Assembly (NCBI GenBank): GCA_046154695.1
Contig: JBJXFI010000143.1
Span: forward strand, 1-24,643
Length of the DNA stretch: 24,643 nucleotides
Direction of reading: 5' to 3'
DNA from: DALYLB01 sp046154695
Lineage (GTDB): Bacteria > Acidobacteriota > Blastocatellia > RBC074
Below the pieces are notes generated by a model, which was given only the letters and a program-made list of their open reading frames with translations, was not told the origin of the DNA and made no database searches. The position numbers and the translations under genes were made by a program. Positions 18,343-24,643 of the stretch are shown here, piece by piece. The stretch's first letter is position 1. Each line of letters starts with the position of its first letter.

Positions 18343-18386
18343 AGGCATCCGACTCGGAATTCCGAACATTTTTTGAGGAAACCCAT

Positions 18387-19226
18387 ATGCTGGAAGGAAC
18401 CATTCGAAAGACCCTCTTTATCGCCGTCGCGTTCGCCCTGCTCACAATGTTGCTGAGCGATCCCGGGATAGAGATTTCCGTCCCGTTCAACAAGGTGAAG
18501 GAGATGCTCAGGTCCGTCGAGCAGAAGGCGGGCGCGGCACAGCGCAAGCCGCAGCTTCTCTTCGTCACCCAGTCGAAGGGGTTCCGCCACCAGTCGCTGC
18601 ATCAGGCGGAGGAGATCATGGAGCAGCTCGGGGCGAAGAATGGGTTCGACGTGACCATCACGCAGATGGCCGAGGCGAAGCTGACGCCGCAGAATCTGAA
18701 AAATCTCGATGTGATCGTCTTTTACACGACGGGCGAACTGCCGCTGACGGACGCGCAGAAGAAGGGGCTGCTCGACTGGATCAAGTCGGGGAAGTTCTTC
18801 CTCGGCATTCACAGCGCGACCGACACGTTCTACAAATGGCCGGAGTATGGCGAGATGATCGGCGGTTATTTCAACAAGCATCCCTGGACGCAGGACGTTC
18901 AGGTGACGATCAAGACGGACGATCGCACGCATCCCGTCACGCGCCATCTGCCCGAGGGATGGTCGATGAAGGAAGAGATCTATCAGATCAAGCAGTTTCC
19001 CGGCCGGGACAAGACGCATGTCCTCGTCAGTCTGGATCAGGCCAAGACCGACATGACGCGGCCGGGCGTCGAGGCCAAGGACTTCCCGCTGGTCTGGTGG
19101 CACGATTACGGCAAGGGCAAGGTGATGTACAACGCCATGGGCCATCGTCCCGACGTCTGGACCGCTGACTGGTATCAGACCATGATCGCAAACTCGATCA
19201 AATGGGGAACGGGGCAGATGAAATAG
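18387..19226 (+). CDS. ThuA-domain protein (trehalose-utilization-like) with N-terminal membrane segment
   Basis: A 279-residue protein. Residues about 9-24 (TLFIAVAFALLTMLLS) form a membrane anchor or signal peptide. Residues about 55-275 are a ThuA-like glutamine-amidotransferase fold: LLFVTQSKGFRHQSL, VIVFYTTGELPLTD, FLGIHSATDTFY, then LVWWHDYGKGKVMYNAMGH. ThuA proteins are linked to disaccharide keto-derivative metabolism and are often fused to or encoded beside sugar dehydrogenases and isomerases, which fits the gene upstream. The ATG at 18387 has GAGGAA six bases before it. The frame is open much further upstream, inside the isomerase gene, but that part is a shadow. The last 29 bases overlap the end of the convergent phosphopantetheinyl transferase gene. 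Confidence 0.86.
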   Translation: MLEGTIRKTLFIAVAFALLTMLLSDPGIEISVPFNKVKEMLRSVEQKAGAAQRKPQLLFVTQSKGFRHQSLHQAEEIMEQLGAKNGFDVTITQMAEAKLTPQNLKNLDVIVFYTTGELPLTDAQKKGLLDWIKSGKFFLGIHSATDTFYKWPEYGEMIGGYFNKHPWTQDVQVTIKTDDRTHPVTRHLPEGWSMKEEIYQIKQFPGRDKTHVLVSLDQAKTDMTRPGVEAKDFPLVWWHDYGKGKVMYNAMGHRPDVWTADWYQTMIANSIKWGTGQMK

Positions 19227-19962
19227 CCGGGCAGGAGCCGTATTTCGCAAAGGAAAAGCGGTGTTCGGCGATGCTGGGACGGGGCTCCTCGATGGCGAGG
19301 GCGGCGACATAGCCGCGGGGCGCGTCAAGGCTGTGCAGGCGCCATCGGCGGCATTCCTTCTCGCTCGCAGGGGAATCGAGCAGCCCCGGCGCCGAGGGGT
19401 CGCCCGAGGGGTAGATGGAAAACGAGGTCGTATCCATCGAGAGGCCGAGGCCAAGCGCTTTCAGATAGGCCTCTTTTCCGCACCAGCAGCGATAGAACCC
19501 GCGCGGCCGCTCAGCGGCGGGAAGTGCGCCGAGAAGCGCGCGCTCCCGCGGCGAGAAAAACCGGTCGATGAGAGACTCCATCTCGGGAAGGGGGGCGAGG
19601 CGTTCGAGATCGACCCCGAGGGATCGATCCGCAACCGCGACGACCGCCCATTCCCATGAATGCGAAAGCGTGAAGTGGAGCGGCAGATCGACGAGACGCG
19701 GTTTGCCATAGGCCTCCGCGTCGAATCGCAGATCGGCGGGCGCGCGTCCGAGGGTATGTCCCAGGATGGACCGCAGCGCCGCATGGGAGACCGCGAATCG
19801 ACGCCGATCGACGGGACGGGCCAGGCAGCGGGCGCGGGCCTCCTCTTCCGCGCACAGTAGGCGGCGCACTTCGGCCTCCTGCTCCGGCGGCGCATCGAGC
19901 GGGACCCACCAGACATTCACCATGTTCGCGCCGAGCCCCGGGTTGATCCGTTTATGCGCCAT
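19198..19962 (-). CDS. Sfp-type 4'-phosphopantetheinyl transferase
   Basis: A 254-residue enzyme that moves phosphopantetheine from coenzyme A to the Ser of carrier domains. The substrate here is almost certainly the NRPS encoded immediately upstream. GKPRLVDLPLHFTLSHS (87-103), GVDLE (116-120, magnesium ligands) and WCGKEAYLKA (160-169) are the three conserved motifs, all intact. Size fits the Sfp/HetI group rather than AcpS. The ATG at 19962 overlaps the NRPS stop codon (TAA 19954-19952), and GAGG lies nine bases before it, giving tight coupling. The ATG at 19923 (MVNVWWVPLD) matches the family N terminus better and is a real alternative, without a clear ribosome binding site. The last 26 residues or so extend past the usual domain and overlap thuA on the opposite strand. 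Confidence 0.93.
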   Translation of the reverse strand: MAHKRINPGLGANMVNVWWVPLDAPPEQEAEVRRLLCAEEEARARCLARPVDRRRFAVSHAALRSILGHTLGRAPADLRFDAEAYGKPRLVDLPLHFTLSHSWEWAVVAVADRSLGVDLERLAPLPEMESLIDRFFSPRERALLGALPAAERPRGFYRCWCGKEAYLKALGLGLSMDTTSFSIYPSGDPSAPGLLDSPASEKECRRWRLHSLDAPRGYVAALAIEEPRPSIAEHRFSFAKYGSCPAISSAPFPI

Positions 19963-22900
19963 GCCTCGCCGCCTCGGCATCCCGCTTGAGTGCCGCGCCC
20001 AGATGGCAGGCCATGACCTCCAGATTGTCGGCGGCGAAGAGAGTGTAATGATTGCCCGGAATGGTGACGACGTCGACGCCCCGCGGCGCGAGGGCGGACC
20101 ATCCGCGATCGTTCGACAACGGGCTGGTCAGGTTCGGCTGGCTCGCGCGAAACAACAGGATGCGCCCGGAATAGGCTGGATCCGCCTCGGGTCGATATGG
20201 GAACACGGACCGCAGATGCGCCTCCTTGACCAGATCCAGATGGGAAACGGAGGCAACTCCGCGGTCGACCTGCCGCTCTTCCCGAAGCTGCCGAAGCCAT
20301 CGCCATTTCTCGGCGAGAAAATTCCGCTTTTCGTCCAATCCAAGCGTCAGAAAGCGCCAGAGGAAGATGGCCCGTTTCTCCCACTTCGACAGGAGCACCG
20401 CGGGACTGTCGCTGTCGATGATCACCAGCAGCGAGACCTGTTCGCCGGCGGCGACCAGTTGCCGCGCCATCTCGTAGGCCAGGATTCCGCCCAGCGAATA
20501 ACCGCCGATGCGATACGGTCCCCGGGGCTGCACGCGCCGCATTTCGGCGACGTATGCGGCGGCGAGTCGCGGCACCGCAACCAGCTCATCCAGCTCCGGC
20601 CCTGCCACGTCGGCCGACAGGGCGGGTGATTCGAATCCATAAAAGGGCTGCTCTTTTCCCACCCTGACGGCCAGATCGTTGAACCAATAGCACGATCCTC
20701 CCGCGCCGTGAACGCAGAAGAACGGCGCATCGCCGCCCTCCGGTTGAAGCGGAACCAGACAGGACGGGGCGCGGCCCGTTCCCGCTTCGAGAAATTCTCC
20801 GAGCGCCGCGATCGTCGGCGTTCGGAAGAAGAGCGGCAGCGGCAGCGGCTTTCCAAAGGCCTTCTCGAATTGCACGGTGAACCGAAGCGCGAGCAGCGAA
20901 TTGCCGCCCAGATGAAAAAAGCCCTCCTCCCGGCCGATGAACGGCATGCCGAAAAGCTCCTGCCAGATTTGCTGCAGCCGCAATTCGCCGGGCGTGCGCC
21001 CCATCTCACGCGGCGCTTCCGAAATGAGATCCGCGGGCATCGGCAGTGCGCGCATGTCGATCTTGCCGTTCGGCGTGTGGGGAAATTGCTCGAGAATCGC
21101 GATGACATCGGGAATCATATATTCCGGTAGCAACGCCCGTAATTGCTCGCGAAGCGCGCCATCTGCGATCGCCGGGGCGTTCGGGCGGAGCCGCACGTAA
21201 CCGAGAAGCCGTTTTGTCCCCTCAGGCATCACACGGACGGTGACAATGCTGTCCTCCACATCCGGCAAACGGCAAAGCGCGGCCTGAATCTCATCGGGCT
21301 CGACCCGGTAGCCCCCGATCTTGACCTGCGAATCCGCCCGCCCGCGAAACTCCAATTGTCCGTCCTCGCGATAGCGGACCTTGTCTCCGGTGCGATAGAG
21401 AAGCAGGTCCGGCCCGCCGGGAAACGAAGCCCGCACGAATTTCCCGGCCGTCAATTCCGGGCGGTTCCAATATCCCCGAGCCGCCTGAACGCCGCCCAGA
21501 TAAAGCTCTCCATCGACGCCGACAGGGGCGGGATGCCCGGCGAGATCGAGCACATAGGCGAGGGTGTTCGGCAGGGGGCGTCCAATGGGAATCTCCATCC
21601 CGGCGCCCGCCTTGCGCGAGGGTTCGTGCATCGTCGCCGAGACGGTGAACTCGGTCGGGCCATAGGTGTTGATCCAGCGAACATTCTCGGGCGCCCAGGC
21701 GCACCAGGCCGCGTAGGCGCTCGCCGAGGTCTTCTCGCCGCCCACGATCACCAGGCGCAGCGAGGACGGCGCCCGCAGCTCCTGCTGCCCCGCCGCCAAT
21801 ACCCACTCCCTCCAAAAGGAAGTCGGCAGGTTGAGAATCGTGATGCCCTTCTCCGCCGCGCCGCGGGTGAAATCATTCGCGGAAAATGCCATGGCCTCAT
21901 CGCGAAAGACCAGGGCGGCGCCGGCCATCCACGTGGGGAAGATCTCTTCGACCGCAATATCGAAACAGATCGTCGAGAATTGCAGCACGCGATCCTGCGG
22001 CGTCAAATCGAACGCCTGCCGCATGGCGAGATTGTGGTTCTTCAATCCGTCGCGTGTGATCATCACGCCCTTGGGGCGGCCGGTGGAGCCGGAGGTGTAC
22101 ATCTGATAGGCGAGCGCATCGCCCGCATAGGCCGGTGGCGGATCTTCGACAGGGTATCGCGACCAGTGCGCGGCGAGAGCGTTCAGGTCCACGACCCGGG
22201 CCGTCGTGTCAGGGAGCGCCGGACGAAGCACGCCGGTCGTGAGAAGGAGCGGCATGCCCGCGTCCTCGATCATGAACCGGAGCCGCTCCGTCGGATAGGC
22301 GGGATCGAGCGGCACATAACCGCTTCCGGCTTTCAGGATCGCCAGAAGCGAGACGGCCAGATTCAGCGAGCGCTCCAGAAAAATTCCGACGGGGACATCC
22401 TTTCCCGCGCCATTTTGCAGCAGAAAATGCGCGAGCCGGTTCGCGCGTCGATTGAGTTCGGCGTAACTTAGCGCCTCCGCGCCCGCCTCGACGGCGACGT
22501 CATCCGGCTGCTCTCTTGCGAGCCGCTCCACCCGCGCCACGACGTCGCTTTCGGCCGCCCAGTCGATCTCCGTTTGATTCCAAACAGACACAACCTGCTC
22601 GTATTCGGGCGCGGTGAGCATTCGCAGCTCCCCGAGAAGCCTCTCCGGATGGGCCCGCATCGAGTCGAGCAGCGTGACCAGGTGCCCGAGCATCCTCCGG
22701 CAGCCAGCCTCTCCGTACCTCGCGGGATCGTATTCGAGCTTAAGAACCAGATCATCTCCCGCCGTGGCCGAAAGCGTGAGGTGATAATTCGTCTGCTCGA
22801 AGAGCCTCACCTCGCTTTGCTCCCATCGCGCGTCTTCCCGGGCCAATGACTGCCTCAGATCGTATCCTTCAAAGACGACGATCGTGTTGAAGAGCGAGGA

Positions 22901-23995
22901 CCCGGCGGGCGTATCGCTCCATTGTTGAATCCGGGACAGGGAGGTGTGTTCATAGGGGCGGGTGTCATACGACTGCGCGCGCAGATCGTGCAGCCAGTCG
23001 ATGACGCGCGCATCGCCACGCAGATTCACGCGAACGGGAAGCGTGTTGATGAAGAGGCCGGCCATCTCCTCCCCAAGACCATTCATTGCCGATTTGCGGC
23101 AGGCGCGCGTGGCGCCGAAGACCACGTCCTGTTCGCCCGAATACCGGCCGAGCAGAATCCCCCAGGCGCCTTGAACCAGCGTGTTCAACGTCAATCGATT
23201 CGCGGCCGCGAACTCGCGCAGGGCCGCCGTCCGAACCGGGCCGAGCCATTCCGAGCATTCCCGATTCGCCTCGATGCCGCTCGCGGGCTCGCCGGTGCCA
23301 TCCTGCAGCGGCAGGGGCGTCGGCGTCGTGAAACCTCGCAGCAGCGTACGCCAATAATTCTCCGCCGCCGATTCGTCGAGCGTTTCCAGCCATGCGATGT
23401 ATTCGGCATACGAGGGCGCCGGCGCCGCCGGCGGACGCTCTCCCGCCGCAATCCGGTCATGGAGCGCGAACAGATCACGAAGCAGGAGCTGGCGGCTCCG
23501 CCCATCCATGATCGCGTGGTGCGAAGTCCACAACAGATAGTATTCGTCGGGGCCGAGGCGAATATTCTTCCATCGCTGCAGCGGCGCAATGTCGAGCGGC
23601 ATCTCCCGCGCACGGTCCTCGGCCAGCAGTTCGTCCAGGCGCGCCTCTCGCTCGCTTTGGGAAAGAGCCGTCCAATCGAAAAAGGCGGTCGGCAGCTCGA
23701 CCCGCCGCTGAAACACCTGCCGCGGCTCGCCCTCTTCCGACAGGCGGAAGGCGGCGCGCAAAATATCGTAGCTCTCCTGTGCGATCTCCCAGGCCCGCGC
23801 CAGCGCTTCGAGGTCGAGCGGCGCGCGCCAGTGGATCAAGAGCTGCTGCAAATAAACCCCGGCATGCCGCGCCGAAAGACTGTGGTACAGCATGCCCGCC
23901 TGCAGCGGAGAAAGGGGCGCTTCGACCTCCCTTTCCGTCGCTTTTCCGGCCTCCCGGGCAACGGCGGTCCGAGCCCGTGGCGTATCGATGAGCAT
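19952..23995 (-). CDS. Single-module nonribosomal peptide synthetase, C-A-T-TE
   Basis: A 1347-residue NRPS. The condensation domain (about 26-466) carries an intact HHAIMDG active site at 159-165. The adenylation domain (about 481-985) has YTSGSTGRPKG, FDIAVEEIF, NTYGPTE, YRTGDKVRY, KIGGYRVEPDEI and NGKIDMRAL with the core Lys at 978. The carrier domain has FFHLGGNSLLALR with Ser1033 as the phosphopantetheine site. The type I thioesterase has GYSLGG (Ser1167), Asp near 1194 and H1316 in PGNHYTLF. Aligned by eye to GrsA, the specificity residues read D-I-E-N-I-G-T-V-S-K. The Glu at the 239 position hints at a basic amino acid (Lys or Orn), which is low-confidence. The ATG at 23995 is preferred because GGAG lies six bases before it; the ATG at 24007 has none. 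No partner NRPS is visible, so the acyl or peptidyl donor for the C domain is unknown. Confidence 0.95.
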   Translation of the reverse strand: MLIDTPRARTAVAREAGKATEREVEAPLSPLQAGMLYHSLSARHAGVYLQQLLIHWRAPLDLEALARAWEIAQESYDILRAAFRLSEEGEPRQVFQRRVELPTAFFDWTALSQSEREARLDELLAEDRAREMPLDIAPLQRWKNIRLGPDEYYLLWTSHHAIMDGRSRQLLLRDLFALHDRIAAGERPPAAPAPSYAEYIAWLETLDESAAENYWRTLLRGFTTPTPLPLQDGTGEPASGIEANRECSEWLGPVRTAALREFAAANRLTLNTLVQGAWGILLGRYSGEQDVVFGATRACRKSAMNGLGEEMAGLFINTLPVRVNLRGDARVIDWLHDLRAQSYDTRPYEHTSLSRIQQWSDTPAGSSLFNTIVVFEGYDLRQSLAREDARWEQSEVRLFEQTNYHLTLSATAGDDLVLKLEYDPARYGEAGCRRMLGHLVTLLDSMRAHPERLLGELRMLTAPEYEQVVSVWNQTEIDWAAESDVVARVERLAREQPDDVAVEAGAEALSYAELNRRANRLAHFLLQNGAGKDVPVGIFLERSLNLAVSLLAILKAGSGYVPLDPAYPTERLRFMIEDAGMPLLLTTGVLRPALPDTTARVVDLNALAAHWSRYPVEDPPPAYAGDALAYQMYTSGSTGRPKGVMITRDGLKNHNLAMRQAFDLTPQDRVLQFSTICFDIAVEEIFPTWMAGAALVFRDEAMAFSANDFTRGAAEKGITILNLPTSFWREWVLAAGQQELRAPSSLRLVIVGGEKTSASAYAAWCAWAPENVRWINTYGPTEFTVSATMHEPSRKAGAGMEIPIGRPLPNTLAYVLDLAGHPAPVGVDGELYLGGVQAARGYWNRPELTAGKFVRASFPGGPDLLLYRTGDKVRYREDGQLEFRGRADSQVKIGGYRVEPDEIQAALCRLPDVEDSIVTVRVMPEGTKRLLGYVRLRPNAPAIADGALREQLRALLPEYMIPDVIAILEQFPHTPNGKIDMRALPMPADLISEAPREMGRTPGELRLQQIWQELFGMPFIGREEGFFHLGGNSLLALRFTVQFEKAFGKPLPLPLFFRTPTIAALGEFLEAGTGRAPSCLVPLQPEGGDAPFFCVHGAGGSCYWFNDLAVRVGKEQPFYGFESPALSADVAGPELDELVAVPRLAAAYVAEMRRVQPRGPYRIGGYSLGGILAYEMARQLVAAGEQVSLLVIIDSDSPAVLLSKWEKRAIFLWRFLTLGLDEKRNFLAEKWRWLRQLREERQVDRGVASVSHLDLVKEAHLRSVFPYRPEADPAYSGRILLFRASQPNLTSPLSNDRGWSALAPRGVDVVTIPGNHYTLFAADNLEVMACHLGAALKRDAEAARHGA

Positions 23996-24110
23996 GTTAC
24001 TCTCCATGACGTTCGCGTGTGTCGATGTGCGTGTTCGATTTCTCTCGCTGGAAGCTCGGCGCGGAACCCCTTCTCGCGCCCACCGGCCGCGGGTTAGAGC
24101 CCCGTGCTGT

Positions 24111-24151
24111 ATAGATAAAAGGCCGGAAGAGCCTTTCGACCTCCGACCTTT
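24111..24151 (-). terminator. Intrinsic terminator downstream of the DUF1508 gene
   Basis: On the minus strand, AAAGGTCGG (24151-24143) pairs with CCGGCCTTT (24126-24118) with one wobble, followed by TTTTATCTAT. It ends transcription of the DUF1508 gene before the NRPS, which must therefore have its own promoter within about 24008-24110. No convincing -35/-10 pair is seen there. Confidence 0.72.
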
Positions 24152-24242
24152 CGGTGGCAGTGTTCGCTGCGATGCTCGATTTTATGGAGGCGTAGAGTCC
24201 GAAACGAATCCGAATCGATATCCGCCGCGGCCGCCGAATGGA

Positions 24243-24581
24243 TCATGCATCCGTCAACTCGACGATGAGAGCCTCAGGCGCATTGACCTTCACCGATGCG
24301 ATGCCGTTCTCCATCGCCGTCTCGGACGAATACATTTCGCTGCGTCCGATGACCTGGCCGTTGGCGGTCTTCAGATTGAAATGCCATTTGCCCGCGCTCG
24401 TGGTCTTGCGTTCATACCGCTCATCGATCGCGGAATTGGCCCTGACCGATGCGATTCCCTTGCTGGCGCCATCCTCGGTCTCGTACAACTCACTGGTCAG
24501 GGTGACCTGGCCGTTTCCGGCCTTCAGGTTGAAAAAAAACTTTTCATCGATCGATGTGCTGATTTCGAATCTTCCCGCCAT
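24243..24581 (-). CDS. YegP-family (DUF1508) small protein, two tandem repeats
   Basis: A 112-residue cytosolic protein made of two ~50-residue repeats of the YegP/DUF1508 type. Repeat 1 (about 1-50) contains FFFNLKAGNGQV, SELYET and GIASVRANS. Repeat 2 (about 53-104) contains WHFNLKTANGQV, SEMYSS and GIASVKVNA. Each repeat forms a short beta-sheet with a helix in known family members; the biochemical role is not established. AGGAGG lies six bases before the ATG at 24581, a strong ribosome binding site. A terminator follows it, so it is probably not part of the NRPS operon. Confidence 0.9.
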   Translation of the reverse strand: MAGRFEISTSIDEKFFFNLKAGNGQVTLTSELYETEDGASKGIASVRANSAIDERYERKTTSAGKWHFNLKTANGQVIGRSEMYSSETAMENGIASVKVNAPEALIVELTDA

Positions 24582-24625
24582 CGATGACCTCCTGAAGAGA
24601 GAGGAAAAATCATGGGCGGGAGCGC

Positions 24626-24643
24626 CGGTCGAATTCTCGACCG
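24626..24643. repeat. Short hairpin at the right edge of the window
   Basis: CGGTCGA (24626-24632) and TCGACCG (24637-24643) are perfect inverted 7-base arms around ATTC, upstream of the DUF1508 gene. The window ends here, so the stem may extend further. It could belong to a terminator of the next minus-strand gene or to an operator. Confidence 0.45.

Noticed and set aside
16876..18369. 497-residue minus-strand ORF opposite the isomerase gene
   Set aside because: Shadow frame; the plus strand has a ribosome binding site and conserved metal-site residues.
17589..18386. N-terminal extension of the ThuA ORF back to 17589
   Set aside because: That part is an out-of-frame reading of the isomerase gene; the true start at 18387 has a good ribosome binding site and membrane segment.
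21143..22471. 442-residue plus-strand ORF opposite the NRPS
   Set aside because: Shadow of the adenylation domain; no family features.

Overview
The window looks like a piece of a high-GC Acidobacteriota chromosome, most likely class Blastocatellia. The strongest clue is that both giant secreted proteins end in the roughly 235-residue domain known as TIGR03437 (Solibacter C-terminal domain), which is typical of that phylum. The cadherin/Ig-like modules carrying an RQQG motif also fit. This placement rests on recognition of families, not on a phylogenetic marker.

Layout. 1-140 is a heptanucleotide array running straight into the ribosome binding site of a zinc-free MDR oxidoreductase (154-1161, +). 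1191-1484 is a gene-free, inverted-repeat element with MITE-like structure. It is followed by tRNA-Gly(CCC) and a bidirectional terminator shared with gap (1737-2744, -). 2957-12046 holds two giant secreted multidomain proteins on the minus strand. One has BNR, LamG, IPT, dockerin-like and cohesin-like domains; the other has a seven-repeat FG-GAP propeller. They share five copies of a ~190-residue module and the same C-terminal domain. 12388-15528 is a plus-strand cluster: hslV (apparently leaderless), hslU and an overlapping fibronectin-III lipoprotein. A membrane-anchored M19 dipeptidase lies convergent to it (15566-16726, -). 17101-19226 carries a sugar isomerase/epimerase-like TIM barrel and a ThuA-domain protein, probably co-transcribed. 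On the minus strand, 19198-23995 encodes a single-module NRPS (C-A-T-TE) whose stop overlaps the start of a dedicated Sfp-type phosphopantetheinyl transferase. A YegP/DUF1508 protein with its own terminator lies upstream (24243-24581, -).

How the genes work together. HslV and HslU form the ATP-dependent HslUV protease. The phosphopantetheinyl transferase would activate the NRPS carrier domain, so these two genes form a minimal peptide or amino-acid-conjugate pathway whose product cannot be named from sequence. The isomerase and ThuA proteins probably act in one sugar-catabolic step. The two giant proteins are probably exported adhesion or polymer-binding proteins.

The most unusual theme is non-coding. 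At least five separate gene boundaries carry heptanucleotide arrays, most of them arranged as inverted pairs that can fold into hairpins, and several touch start codons, stop codons or ribosome binding sites. Two other structured repeats (1191-1484 and 16931-17075) look like dispersed palindromic elements.
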